From Rhodococcus sp. 14-1411-2a (lineage in GTDB: Bacteria > Actinomycetota > Actinomycetes > Mycobacteriales > Mycobacteriaceae), in assembly GCF_002259485.1 (NCBI RefSeq), contig NZ_NPGA01000015.1:310001-374000 (forward strand): a DNA stretch of 64,000 bases, in the 5' to 3' direction. A program made the translations under genes and the position numbers. This document shows, piece by piece, positions 26,704 through 35,586 of this stretch. Position 1 is the stretch's first letter. Each line of letters opens with the position of its first letter. A model generated the notes under the pieces. That model saw only the letters and a program-made list of their open reading frames with translations. It was not told the origin of the DNA and ran no database searches.

Positions 26704-28050
26704 ATGGACGACGCGGTGTGGGCAGCTCTGTCGTACTTCGATTCCGTCGATCCCGCGCTCGCCGCCGATGCGCGCCTGGGGTGGGACGGTCTGGTCGAGG
26801 TGTCTCCGCCCGCGGGCCCGACGCAACATTCCGTGCAGACCTACCTGTGGGTGTATCTGCGCCACGCGGCCGAGGGGCCCGATCGTGCGGTCGACATCGC
26901 CCGTGCGCTCGGCGACCTACTCGACCGCCTCGGACGCGTCGGATACGCGGAGATCGCTCGGAGCACCGTCACCGAGGAGCTCGTGCGAATCTCCGACGAT
27001 GCCGTGTGGTTGCAGCACTACCGCGCCGCCACCGAACAATCGGGTATCGGTGCCGTCGATACCGATCTCGTCACCTGGCAGGACGCTCCGACCGGCGTCG
27101 AGCGGGCCATCGTCGAGAAGATCGGCGAGACGTTGGAAGTCGCGACCATCGCCGGTGAGTTCGAGCCGTCCAAGCCCGGTGGGCGACCGCTCGGCACCAA
27201 CGCGCAGGCCATGCGCCGACGCGGCGTCACCGATGCTGTGCTGACGTCCGATCGAGGTAAGGACGACTCCGAGGCCGTCCTGCTCGAGCAGCTTCTCGAC
27301 CACCGGATCGACCTGTGGAGCAACTACAGCGCACCGAGGGCCGAGCTGTATCTGGGGCTGCGCGAGACGCTGCACGAGGCCGCCCAGCCCGTGTACGGCT
27401 GCGTGCGCAGGCTGGAGAGCTTCATCGGATGCATCGGCGACGGCGTCGGATTGACCGACGCCGGGTATCTGCCGGACGAGCTGGTGGCGACCATTGCGAC
27501 CACGGTGTTTCCTCCGGCCGAACGTCCCCTGCACATCGGCCGCGAACTCGACACGGAGAAAGTACTGACTGTCCGACGCCTCCTGATGAGGGTGCGTCTG
27601 CTGCGTCGTTCCGCCGGGCGGTTGGTACCGACGGCACGTACACGGCAGCTCAGCTCCGACGGGCTCTGGCGCGTGCTCACCGCAGGCATCGTCGGCACCG
27701 AATATCACCCGGACACGATTGCCGCCGAGGTGGTTCTGGCACGGATGATCGTCGGTCACGAGGTGACCGACGTGGACGCGACAGCAGACGACCTCGCGCG
27801 TCTGCTGCGCGCCGAAGGGTGGACCCATTCCGGTGAGGAGCCCGCTGCCGAGCACGCCGAGCCGCTGGCGCGGACCCTGATTGCCGAACTGGGTGCCCTC
27901 GGGGCGTTCGAGCCGACGGAACCGGGCGCGTCGGGACCGGGTGTTTCGGGACCGGAGCCGTCCGGTTCGGTGGCGACCGAGGAAGGCAAGCGACTCGCCG
28001 CAGCGGTGCTGCGGCATCGGCTGCTGCACACGCGCTATCCGTCGTTGTGA
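26704..28050 (+). CDS. Conserved hypothetical protein, 448 residues, soluble
   Basis: I do not recognise this protein. It is acidic and soluble with no signal or membrane segment. The first 110 residues are helical with many Ala/Asp/Arg; the middle contains ESFIGCIGDGVGLTDAGYLPDELVATIA and DTEKVLTVRRLLMRVRLLRR, which look like helical or winged-helix modules. The C terminus has a Pro/Gly/Ser linker (GASGPGVSGPEPSG) and a final helix. ATG 26704 has a GAAGGGATC site upstream. It is divergent from menE with about 115 bp between. Confidence 0.72.
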   Translation: MDDAVWAALSYFDSVDPALAADARLGWDGLVEVSPPAGPTQHSVQTYLWVYLRHAAEGPDRAVDIARALGDLLDRLGRVGYAEIARSTVTEELVRISDDAVWLQHYRAATEQSGIGAVDTDLVTWQDAPTGVERAIVEKIGETLEVATIAGEFEPSKPGGRPLGTNAQAMRRRGVTDAVLTSDRGKDDSEAVLLEQLLDHRIDLWSNYSAPRAELYLGLRETLHEAAQPVYGCVRRLESFIGCIGDGVGLTDAGYLPDELVATIATTVFPPAERPLHIGRELDTEKVLTVRRLLMRVRLLRRSAGRLVPTARTRQLSSDGLWRVLTAGIVGTEYHPDTIAAEVVLARMIVGHEVTDVDATADDLARLLRAEGWTHSGEEPAAEHAEPLARTLIAELGALGAFEPTEPGASGPGVSGPEPSGSVATEEGKRLAAAVLRHRLLHTRYPSL

Positions 28051-28149
28051 CCGCTCCAGGTTGGGCTATCGGTCGAAACTGCAGATCCGGCACGGTTAAA
28101 CTCGCCTGGATCCGGTTCCAGAACGGGCCCGGCTGGTCGTTGCGAGGTG

Positions 28150-29439
28150 ATGCCGGTGGACGGTGAGGTCGCGGACCCCGCGCGCTCCCAGTCTCGCCGG
28201 CAGAGCGACTCCGCCCGTCGCTACCTCGATTTCGAGGCGACGACGCCTGCTCTGCGATCGACGGTCGAATTCGCCGCACGCAGCGTCGGATTCGCCATCG
28301 CACAGCTCAACGTGCTCGACGAAGACACTCAGTACACGCTGGTCAACATCGGTGGACCGCCGGTGTCCACCGTCGTGCGAGCCGACACCCTGTGCGACGA
28401 CGTGGTGCGTTCCGGCGAACCTTCAGTCGTGGCGCACGGTCGCGTGCACGCCACCACTCGGCAGCGCGCCATTCTCGACGAGAACGGCATCGCGTCGTAC
28501 GCGTCGGTTCCGCTGCGCGGGCGAGAGGGCCTGGTCATCGGCACCCTCTGCCTGCTCGATCGCACGCCCCGTCCGCTCTCCGGTGAGCAGATGCAGGAAC
28601 TCGAACAGTTCGCGTCGGTGCTCGAGGAGCAGCTCGATCTGCATCGCCGCGTCGGATCCGGCGTCATCCGGCTGGGCAGCGACAACGACATCGCCGACTC
28701 CATCGCCGACGGTCACATCGTGCCCTGGTTCCAATCGATCGTGGACTTGCGCACCGAGGAGATCGTCGGCTTCGAGGCATTGGCGCGGTGGCACCACCCC
28801 ACCAGGGGGATGGTGGTGCCGGCGGATTTCGTACCGTTCGCCGAGGCCAGCGAACTGATCATCGACGTCGACCTCAGCGTGCTCACTCAGGCCGCTGCCG
28901 AAATGAAGAAGTGGCACGTCCATCGTCCGGACCTGCGACTGACCGTCAACATTTCCGGACGCCACCTCGCCCATCCCGACGGCGTCAGTCAGCTGCAGCG
29001 TGCCATCGCGTCCTCCGGGGTGTCGCCGTCGTCGATCTCGCTCGAGCTCACCGAGACCACTGCCGTGACGCCGGGGCCGCTGCTGCGCAGGCATATCGAC
29101 GACGTGCACCGGCTCGGCTTCCGGGTGTTGCTCGACGATTTCGGCTCGGGCTGGTCTTCGCTCGAACGACTGGTGACGCTGCAGCCCGACGGCATCAAGA
29201 TAGACGGGCACCTGACGAGGTTCGTCGACACCGTGGCCGGACGCGCCATGATCAGGTCGTTGGCCGGAGTGGCGAAGGATCTCGATCTGACGATGATCGT
29301 CGAAGGCATCGAAAGTCGCGAACAAGCCGACGCGGCCCTCGAACTCGGTTGCACGTTGGCGCAGGGATATCTGTGGTCGCGGCCGCAGTCGGCAACGGCA
29401 GTGCTTCGCACGATCGCCGACGGCGTGAAAGACCGCTAG
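28150..29439 (+). CDS. GAF-EAL protein, probable cyclic di-GMP phosphodiesterase
   Basis: The 429-residue cytoplasmic protein has an N-terminal GAF sensor domain (about 30-165) and an EAL domain (about 183-425). Catalytic features look intact: EAL at 209-211 (GFEALARWHHP), the NISG asparagine, the ELTE glutamate, LDDFGSG, the GIKID lysine, VEGIES and a final QGY. It should cleave c-di-GMP to pGpG in response to a GAF ligand that cannot be read from the sequence. A GGDEF cyclase lies 0.4 kb away on the other strand. A GTG at 28147 is directly before ATG 28150. Confidence 0.92.
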   Translation: MPVDGEVADPARSQSRRQSDSARRYLDFEATTPALRSTVEFAARSVGFAIAQLNVLDEDTQYTLVNIGGPPVSTVVRADTLCDDVVRSGEPSVVAHGRVHATTRQRAILDENGIASYASVPLRGREGLVIGTLCLLDRTPRPLSGEQMQELEQFASVLEEQLDLHRRVGSGVIRLGSDNDIADSIADGHIVPWFQSIVDLRTEEIVGFEALARWHHPTRGMVVPADFVPFAEASELIIDVDLSVLTQAAAEMKKWHVHRPDLRLTVNISGRHLAHPDGVSQLQRAIASSGVSPSSISLELTETTAVTPGPLLRRHIDDVHRLGFRVLLDDFGSGWSSLERLVTLQPDGIKIDGHLTRFVDTVAGRAMIRSLAGVAKDLDLTMIVEGIESREQADAALELGCTLAQGYLWSRPQSATAVLRTIADGVKDR

Positions 29440-29816
29440 CGGTTGTCCTTACGCAACGGGTGATCCTGTGGAATCTGCACCAGCACGATGGGAATCCCGT
29501 CCGGATCCTCGATCCACATCTCGACCAGACCCCACGGCTCGGTTCGCGCCTCACGGACGATCTCGATGCCGCCTGCGGTCAATTCCTCTGTAGCAGAACC
29601 GATATCGCGTACCTGCAGCCACAGGGCACCGGAGAACGACCCCGATTCGTCACCGCGATGGTGCGCTGCGACCTCGATCAGTCCTTGCCCCGCGAAGAAC
29701 ACCGTCCCACCGGGGTATTCGCGACACACCGCCAACGAGAGACCGTCACGGTAGAACTCGAGAGTCCTCTCGTAGTCGACCGGCCGAAGAATTGTCCGAG
29801 AAGCGAGGATGTCCAC
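29436..29816 (-). CDS. VOC (glyoxalase/bleomycin resistance) family protein
   Basis: The 126-residue product is a single vicinal-oxygen-chelate module pair: VDYERTLEFYRDGLSL opens the first beta-alpha-beta-beta-beta unit and DIGSATEELTAGGIEIV opens the second, ending in WIEDPDGIPIVLVQ, the usual signature. The metal ligands and substrate cannot be fixed by eye. Its position between c-di-GMP genes and near menE and menB resembles Rv0546c in M. tuberculosis. Its stop shares CTAG with the convergent GAF-EAL gene. Confidence 0.88.
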   Translation of the reverse strand: MDILASRTILRPVDYERTLEFYRDGLSLAVCREYPGGTVFFAGQGLIEVAAHHRGDESGSFSGALWLQVRDIGSATEELTAGGIEIVREARTEPWGLVEMWIEDPDGIPIVLVQIPQDHPLRKDNR

Positions 29817-29843
29817 CCCGCATGGATACCACGGTCACCCGAG

Positions 29844-29866
29844 GTGGTTCCGCAGGCTCGACTCTC
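29844..29866 (-). repeat. Inverted single copy of the 33-bp repeat family
   Basis: Read on the minus strand this is GAGTCGAGCCTGCGGAACC, nearly the same as the core GAGTGGAGCCTGCGGAACG found three times at 47669-47767. It lies in the gap between the VOC and GGDEF genes and touches the GGDEF stop codon. Confidence 0.5.
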
Positions 29867-30986
29867 ACAGTTCGGTCGTCGCGATTCGGTTACCGCCGGC
29901 AGCCTTCGCCTCGTACATCATCGAATCCGCCATCCGCGTTGCCCGTGTCACGACGTCGATGTTCTGATCCCACACCGGTGAACCCGCGTGCACGATCGCA
30001 GCCCCCACACTGACCGTCACCGCGATGGGATCCTCGGGATCGCGAAGCGCTCGGCGTACTCCGTGGACCAGTGCATCGATGTGCAGTCGTGACGTCGACA
30101 CGACGGCGAGATACTCCTCGCCGCCGGTGCGCGCGATCACGCCGTAGTCGCCCAGGTGTGCTCGCAGGCGCTCGGCGACCCGCACGATGACCGCGTCGCC
30201 TTCCTCGTGCCCGTACATGTCGTTGACGGATTTGAAGCGGTCGATGTCGATCATCACCGCCGCGGAGCACTGATCCTTCTCTCGGCCCAGTGGCCACACC
30301 TCGTCGATGGCCGCGTCGAGACCACGACGATTGCGCAGACCGGTGAGCGGATCGAGCAACGAATTGCGGGCATCGTCGGTCAACATGGTGATGAGCAGAT
30401 GCGACACCAGCGGAACGCCTGCGATCGCGAGCAGTACGACGTGCGTCCGGAAGATCAGTGAGGCGGTGTCGATCTCCCCACCGGAGTGCGTGGCCGCCGC
30501 GGCGACGAGGGTGCACGCCACCGCGAACACCAGGTGCGCGAGCAGCCAGCGTGGACTGAGGCAGAACGTGCAGAACGTCCCGATCACCGCGAACAGCGTG
30601 CAGGTCAGGAGCGCGTCCGCGAGTGGGTTGATCGCTATCGCCGACGCCGTTCCGAGGTCGGCGAAGACTGCGAACGCCACCACCCCGACTCGGCCGGGAA
30701 ACGGTCTGGTGATCCACGCCGCGCTGACGGCCACGACCATGACCACCAGACATACTTTCCAGGTGACGGCGACCGGGCTGCGTGAAGTGTCCTCCGAGAA
30801 CAGTGACACCGCCGCCAGCACGCCGAAGTTGAGCGTCAGGAATGCCATCACCCACCGGACGATCTTTCCGGCGGGCCGGGAGTTCTGGAAGTCCGCCATC
30901 CAGCGGTAGTCGTAGGGCTGGGTGAACCAGGCGCGTAGAGCGCCCACAGCACTGTGGTGGTTTCGGCGGTGCGACGTCGAAATCAC
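29865..30986 (-). CDS. Membrane GGDEF diguanylate cyclase
   Basis: The 373-residue protein has about six membrane spans in residues 45-200 followed by a GGDEF domain (about 205-370). The active site reads ARTGGEEYL at 286-293, a form known to be active, and DPLTGLRNRRG opens the domain. MIDIDRFKSVND carries the metal-binding Asp. No canonical RxxD inhibitory site is visible upstream of GGEEY, so product feedback may be weak. It should make c-di-GMP from GTP. GTG 30986 is the start given here; ATG 30899 would shorten the tail. The GAF-EAL gene nearby is the likely opposing enzyme. Confidence 0.9.
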   Translation of the reverse strand: MISTSHRRNHHSAVGALRAWFTQPYDYRWMADFQNSRPAGKIVRWVMAFLTLNFGVLAAVSLFSEDTSRSPVAVTWKVCLVVMVVAVSAAWITRPFPGRVGVVAFAVFADLGTASAIAINPLADALLTCTLFAVIGTFCTFCLSPRWLLAHLVFAVACTLVAAAATHSGGEIDTASLIFRTHVVLLAIAGVPLVSHLLITMLTDDARNSLLDPLTGLRNRRGLDAAIDEVWPLGREKDQCSAAVMIDIDRFKSVNDMYGHEEGDAVIVRVAERLRAHLGDYGVIARTGGEEYLAVVSTSRLHIDALVHGVRRALRDPEDPIAVTVSVGAAIVHAGSPVWDQNIDVVTRATRMADSMMYEAKAAGGNRIATTEL

Positions 30987-30993
30987 CAGTGGG

Positions 30994-31887
30994 TCAGAAG
31001 TATCGGGGGAAAGGAGACCAGTCGGGCTCGCGCTTTTCCAGGAAGGAGTCGCGCCCTTCCACTGCCTCGTCGGTCATGTAGGCCAGGCGGGTCGCTTCAC
31101 CGGCGAACAGTTGCTGACCCACCAGGCCGTCGTCCTGCAAATTGAAGGCGTACTTCAGCATTCGTTGTGCCTGAGGTGATTTCGCGTTGATCTTCGCAGC
31201 CCACTCGATTGCCGTGTTCTCTAGCTCTGCGTGATCGACCACCTTGTTCACTGCGCCCATACGGTGCATCTCCTCGGCCGAGTACGTCTCGCCGAGAAAG
31301 AATATCTCCCGGGCGAACTTCTGACCGACCATCTTGGCCAAATACGCACTGCCGTAACCACCGTCGAAGCTGCCGACGTCCGCGTCGGTCTGCTTGAACC
31401 GGGCATGCTCGCGGCTCGCGAGGGTCAGATCGCACACCACGTGCAGGCTGTGGCCGCCGCCCGCTGCCCAGCCGTTGACCAAGCAGATGACCACCTTGGG
31501 CATGAAGCGGATGAGGCGCTGCACCTCGAGGATGTGCAGGCGCCCGGCGCGGGCCTTGTCGACGGTGTCGGCGGTCTCTCCGTCTGCGTACTGGTAGCCG
31601 CTGCGTCCGCGAATGCGCTGGTCACCGCCGGAGCAGAAGGCCCATCCGCCGTCCTTGCTGCTCGGCCCGTTGCCGGTGAGTAGAACGGTCCCCACATCGG
31701 AGCTCACCCGAGCATGTTCGAGCGCTCGGTAGAGCTCGTCGACGGTGTGCGGCCGAAACGCGTTGCGAATCTCGGGACGATCGAACGCGACCCGGACGGT
31801 CGCGTCGGACACGTGCCGGTGATACGTGATGTCGGTCAGGTCCTCGAAGCCGGGAACGGGACGCCACAGTGCTGGGGTGAAGGTCAC
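30994..31887 (-). CDS. menB: 1,4-dihydroxy-2-naphthoyl-CoA synthase MenB
   Basis: MenB closes the naphthoate ring of o-succinylbenzoyl-CoA in a crotonase-type Dieckmann reaction. The 297-residue product shows the long insertion typical of MenB with CSGGDQRIRGRSGYQYADG, the oxyanion-hole GWAAGGGHSLH, and the C-terminal WSPFPRYF that contacts a neighbouring subunit. GTG 31887 gives the usual N terminus FTPALWRPVPGFEDL. It is divergent from the thioesterase and menC genes, with 78 bp between. Confidence 0.95.
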   Translation of the reverse strand: MTFTPALWRPVPGFEDLTDITYHRHVSDATVRVAFDRPEIRNAFRPHTVDELYRALEHARVSSDVGTVLLTGNGPSSKDGGWAFCSGGDQRIRGRSGYQYADGETADTVDKARAGRLHILEVQRLIRFMPKVVICLVNGWAAGGGHSLHVVCDLTLASREHARFKQTDADVGSFDGGYGSAYLAKMVGQKFAREIFFLGETYSAEEMHRMGAVNKVVDHAELENTAIEWAAKINAKSPQAQRMLKYAFNLQDDGLVGQQLFAGEATRLAYMTDEAVEGRDSFLEKREPDWSPFPRYF

Positions 31888-31965
31888 GGGCGTCAGCTTA
31901 GTGCGGGCCGACGCCGGATCAGGGCTGGGTCCGTGCCGACCGGTCGGTGCAGCTAGCGTGCAGTC

Positions 31966-32598
31966 ATGACCGACCCGATCGAACTGGACCGCGATTACGA
32001 CCACCACGGAGGCTTCCCGCGTTTCGTGCCTGCGAAGGTGGGCCCGGAGTACGGGCAGCTGCTCGAAGCGCTGCGCACGGTGCAGGACCTCGCGGTATCG
32101 ACCTCGTTGCCGGCCGAGGTCACCCAGGCGGCGGCAGACAAAGCCCGTGAACTGATCGAGCTGCTGACCCCGCACGTGGTGGCCGAGGGCCGCCAGACCG
32201 CCGGGCGCGTTCCGCGTCTGCCGGGTCGAGGCTCGCTGCTGTTGATGCCGTGGATCATCGAGAAGATCGACGCCGACGGCGTCCGCAGTCGGGGCATGTT
32301 CCGTCGTTTCCATCTCGGGGGAAACTCCGCAGCGCACGGCGGCACCCTGCCGCTGCTGTTCGACGACCTCTTCGGCCTCATCCAGCACGCCTACGGCAGG
32401 CCCATCAGCCGGACGGCGTATCTGCACATCAATTACCGCAAGGTGACGCCGCTCGATACCGAGCTGGTCGTCGAGGGTGCGGTGGATCGGGTCGAGGGAC
32501 GCAAGACGTTCATCAACGCTCGGCTGACCGATCTGGACGGCAACCTGCTGGCCGACTGCGAGGCGTTGATGGTGCAGTTGCTCCCGGGGCAGCAATGA
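31966..32598 (+). CDS. PaaI/hotdog-fold thioesterase, candidate DHNA-CoA thioesterase
   Basis: The 210-residue protein ends in a hotdog thioesterase domain (about 95-208) with GNSAAHGGTLPLLFDDLFG, the His-Gly-Gly helix start and Asp of PaaI-type enzymes, and a preceding helical region of about 90 residues. It overlaps menC by four bases (ATGA) and is divergent from menB. Hydrolysis of 1,4-dihydroxy-2-naphthoyl-CoA is the step between MenB and MenA, and no other gene in the window covers it. That role is inferred from context; a general acyl-CoA thioesterase is the alternative. Confidence 0.82.
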   Translation: MTDPIELDRDYDHHGGFPRFVPAKVGPEYGQLLEALRTVQDLAVSTSLPAEVTQAAADKARELIELLTPHVVAEGRQTAGRVPRLPGRGSLLLMPWIIEKIDADGVRSRGMFRRFHLGGNSAAHGGTLPLLFDDLFGLIQHAYGRPISRTAYLHINYRKVTPLDTELVVEGAVDRVEGRKTFINARLTDLDGNLLADCEALMVQLLPGQQ

Positions 32599-33566
32599 TT
32601 CCCCCGATCGGCGATGTGCTCGACGGTGCACACGTGCTCTCGCTGCCGATGCGCACCAAGTTCCGTGGCATCACCATCCGTGAGGTGATGTTGATGCGCG
32701 GGCCCGCCGGTTGGGGTGAATTCTCACCGTTTCCCGAGTACGACGACGCGGAATCGGCCCCGTGGTTGGCGTCGGCGATCGAAGCCGCGTGGGACGGCCC
32801 GCCGAGTCCGCTGCGCCGACGCATCCCGGTGAACGCAACGGTCCCGGCGGTAGCGGCTTCGGACGTGGCATCGGTGCTGAGCCGGTTCCCCGGGGCCGAG
32901 ACAGCGAAGGTCAAGGTGGCCGAGAAGGGGCAGACCCTCGCCGACGACGTCGCCCGGGTGCGCGCGGTGCGCGAGTTGGTTCCGCGGGTACGGGTCGACG
33001 CCAACGGGGGTTGGAGCGTCGACGAGGCGGTTGCGGCTCTCGCCGCCCTGACCGCCGACGGTCCACTCGAGTACGCCGAGCAACCTTGCGCGTCGGTGCC
33101 GGAGTTGGTCGAAGTGAGGCGTCGGGTGCGCGGGGTGCGGATCGCTGCCGACGAGAGCATTCGCCGGGCCGAGGATCCGATGAAGGTCGTCCGCGCAGGC
33201 GGAGCCGACGTCGCGGTGCTCAAGGTCGCTCCGCTCGGTGGAATGCGGGCGCTGCTCGAGCTCGCAGGCGAACTGGGGGAGTACGGCGTGCCGGTGGTGG
33301 TGTCGAGTGCGCTCGATTCGGCCGTCGGTATCTCGGCCGGTTTGGCCGCAGCTGCTGCGCTGCCACATCTCGAATTCGCCTGCGGTCTGGGGACGGGCGC
33401 ACTGTTCGTTCGAGACGTCGCAGCCGCACCCGAGGTGATCGACGGAACGTATCCGGTCGGCAGCCTCGAACCCGACGCCGAGGCCCTGATCGAGCTCGAT
33501 GCGGACGCTGATCGCACGCAGTGGTGGATCGATCGAGTTCGGCGCTGCCACGCGCTTCTGCGGTAG
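32595..33566 (+). CDS. menC: o-succinylbenzoate synthase MenC
   Basis: MenC, an enolase-superfamily member, dehydrates SHCHC to o-succinylbenzoate. The 323-residue product has the catalytic KVK pair (K105, K107), metal ligands in VDANGGW (D135), YAEQPC and AADESIR, and the second lysine in AVLKVAPLGG. All key residues are present. The ATG start overlaps the thioesterase stop, so the two are co-translated. MenD, which acts upstream in the pathway, lies at 37.3 kb. Confidence 0.94.
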   Translation: MIPPIGDVLDGAHVLSLPMRTKFRGITIREVMLMRGPAGWGEFSPFPEYDDAESAPWLASAIEAAWDGPPSPLRRRIPVNATVPAVAASDVASVLSRFPGAETAKVKVAEKGQTLADDVARVRAVRELVPRVRVDANGGWSVDEAVAALAALTADGPLEYAEQPCASVPELVEVRRRVRGVRIAADESIRRAEDPMKVVRAGGADVAVLKVAPLGGMRALLELAGELGEYGVPVVVSSALDSAVGISAGLAAAAALPHLEFACGLGTGALFVRDVAAAPEVIDGTYPVGSLEPDAEALIELDADADRTQWWIDRVRRCHALLR

Positions 33567-33618
33567 TCTTGCGCCCGGTCCGCGTGGGGCCGCTGACACA
33601 TCTGGGAGGAACTTCGAA

Positions 33619-34062
33619 GTGGTTGCTGCACTCAAGGATTCACTGCTCGACGAGTCCAAGGCCGACGCGCTGCGCGCCGATGTCCTGGCTCTGATCGACG
33701 CCGAGGTCGCAGACAAGAAGGGTGCGAGCGGGCTCGCGGTCAAGGGGGGATACGGCGCGGTGAAGAAGGTCGGGCCGTCGTACATCGACAACGCGGTCTC
33801 GGCTCTGTGGCCCGATTTCGTCGACAAGCTCGACCCGTTCTGGCAGTCTTACAACGCTGCCCCGCAGGGCACGTTCGGTCAGTACCTGGCCGCCAACGGC
33901 GACGCCGCATCCGACGCACTGCTCTCGGTCACCGATGCCCGCATCGAGGAAACCGACAAGTCCGTCGTGAAGAAGTTCTACGGCAGCCTGCGTGGCTCGG
34001 CGAAGAAGAACGTCACCGAGGCACTGCCTCGGGTGGGTAACCTGGTCGCCAAGCACGCCTGA
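33619..34062 (+). CDS. DUF6918 family protein
   Basis: The 147-residue protein is soluble and helical, with EVADKKGASGLAVKGGYGAVKKVGPSYI and a conserved FGQYLAANGDAASDALLSVTDARIE. This matches DUF6918, a small actinobacterial family without known function. GTG 33619 follows a GGGAGGA ribosome binding site by ten bases. It stands 52 bases after menC on the same strand, so it may be carried on the same transcript. A long hairpin follows directly after the stop. Confidence 0.75.
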   Translation: MVAALKDSLLDESKADALRADVLALIDAEVADKKGASGLAVKGGYGAVKKVGPSYIDNAVSALWPDFVDKLDPFWQSYNAAPQGTFGQYLAANGDAASDALLSVTDARIEETDKSVVKKFYGSLRGSAKKNVTEALPRVGNLVAKHA

Positions 34063-34074
34063 GCGGCTTCGCCG

Positions 34075-34120
34075 CATGTGAGTGGAAACTCGTAGCCTGC
34101 TACGAGTTTCCGTTCACATG
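34075..34120. repeat. Long intergenic palindrome, copy 1
   Basis: CATGTGAGTGGAAACTCGTAGC and a near-complementary right arm (two mismatches) are separated by CT, giving 22-bp arms. The same design with a similar sequence occurs at 47613-47670. It lies between convergent genes (DUF6918 and DUF2252) and could serve both as terminator. Confidence 0.8.
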
Positions 34121-35523
34121 CGCGTAGCGCTCAATCGCTCCCAATCGGCTTCCGTCTGATCCGCGTACAGCTGCGCGAAGCGGCACAGCGCAACCTCGAG
34201 GGCATCGGAATCGCCGGTGTAACCCGAGATCATCGACGCGCCACTGGTGCGCGCATGTCCTTTGGCCAGCAGTCGGCCCACCACCCGTGCGTAGTCGACC
34301 AGAGCGGGCGCATCGATCGACGACAGGTCGATCGTTCCCTTCATGTTGCGGAATTGGCGCACGTAGTACTGCCGTCCGGCGATGGTCGTCCAGCCCAGCA
34401 GCGGATCGCTGACGGTCTGCAGATCCTGCTGATACTCCACGACCCGCTGGCCCTGGTGATCGTGCCAGGCCGATTCGCCGTGCACGTACGGCGCGAGCAC
34501 CGAGCGTCTGGCCTGCTTGAGCTGCAGGAACACCACGTCGTCCTCGCTGGTGCCCTCCAACAACGCCACGTACGCCCGCAGGCCGACGCTGCCGACGCCG
34601 ACGACGCGGTGCGCCACGTCGATCAACGTGTATCCACCGAGCACTCGACGCCAGTGCGGGGTGAGGGTGAGCAGGTACTCGTCCAATCCGACGGCGAGGA
34701 GTTCCTCGTCCCGCGCCGAGATGCGGGTGGTGATCGGCGGCTCCTCGACGATTCTTCGCTTGCCCTCGTGCTTTTCGGTGAAGCGCGGCAGAACGCGGTC
34801 ACTGGTGCGTCGACGCGCTTTCTTGGTGGCGCGTTTGATCTCCTTGCGCAGCGAACCCTCGGTGGCGTCGCGCTGCAGTTTCTCGGCCGTCAGGCGCTGG
34901 AACGAACGCGACATCAGTGGCTCGTCGGCAAGTCTGGCCACCTCGATTCGGTACGCGGACACGCAGGCGGTGACGGCGTCGTGGCACTGGTCCTCGGTGC
35001 GGCCGTTCTGCCGCCCGGCCACCCAGATGCTCGCGGCGAGGCGTCGTAGATCCCATTCCCAGGCTCCCGGGTGGGCCTCGTCGAAGTCGTTGAGGTCGAT
35101 GACGAGGTCGCGTTCGGGGGAGGCGTAGAAGCCGAAGTTGCCCAGGTGCGCGTCGCCGCTGATGACCGGGTTGATGCCGGTCGACGGCAGCATCGCCACG
35201 TCCCGGGCCATGACGATGGCCGTGCCGCGCAGGAATCCGTAAGGGGATTCGACCATCCGCTCGAGGCGCGTCGGGATCAACCATTCGATGCGGCCCTGGT
35301 GCGAGTATTCGATCTGCTTGACCGGGTCGGGTCGATCCGCCGGTGGGGTCCAGTCACCCAGGGAGGCGATCGGTACCTTCTCGCGGAGGCGTCGACCCAG
35401 TTCGTAGCGTTCGGCGCGGGGGAGAGGACGGGCACGCAGCGAGGCGAACGATGCGCTGTCGACATCTACCGAGTCGGTGACGACCGTGTGACCTTTTCCC
35501 AAGCCGGACATGTGAGATGACAC
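34114..35523 (-). CDS. DUF2252 domain protein (kinase-like fold)
   Basis: The 469-residue product belongs to DUF2252, related to the aminoglycoside phosphotransferase/kinase fold. SGDAHLGNFGFY resembles the catalytic HxDxxxxN loop, and VIDLNDFDEAHPGAWEWDLRRL matches the metal-binding aspartate segment. The N-terminal YELGRRLREKVPIASLGDW is also typical. The substrate is unknown. GTG 35523 and ATG 35511 are both possible starts. The gene ends inside the right arm of the hairpin shared with DUF6918. Confidence 0.85.
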   Translation of the reverse strand: MSSHMSGLGKGHTVVTDSVDVDSASFASLRARPLPRAERYELGRRLREKVPIASLGDWTPPADRPDPVKQIEYSHQGRIEWLIPTRLERMVESPYGFLRGTAIVMARDVAMLPSTGINPVISGDAHLGNFGFYASPERDLVIDLNDFDEAHPGAWEWDLRRLAASIWVAGRQNGRTEDQCHDAVTACVSAYRIEVARLADEPLMSRSFQRLTAEKLQRDATEGSLRKEIKRATKKARRRTSDRVLPRFTEKHEGKRRIVEEPPITTRISARDEELLAVGLDEYLLTLTPHWRRVLGGYTLIDVAHRVVGVGSVGLRAYVALLEGTSEDDVVFLQLKQARRSVLAPYVHGESAWHDHQGQRVVEYQQDLQTVSDPLLGWTTIAGRQYYVRQFRNMKGTIDLSSIDAPALVDYARVVGRLLAKGHARTSGASMISGYTGDSDALEVALCRFAQLYADQTEADWERLSATRM

Positions 35524-35586
35524 TAATCCGTCCTCGGCCGTGCGGACGACATCGGTGGACCTGAGTGCGTATGGGGTCGCGTCGAT

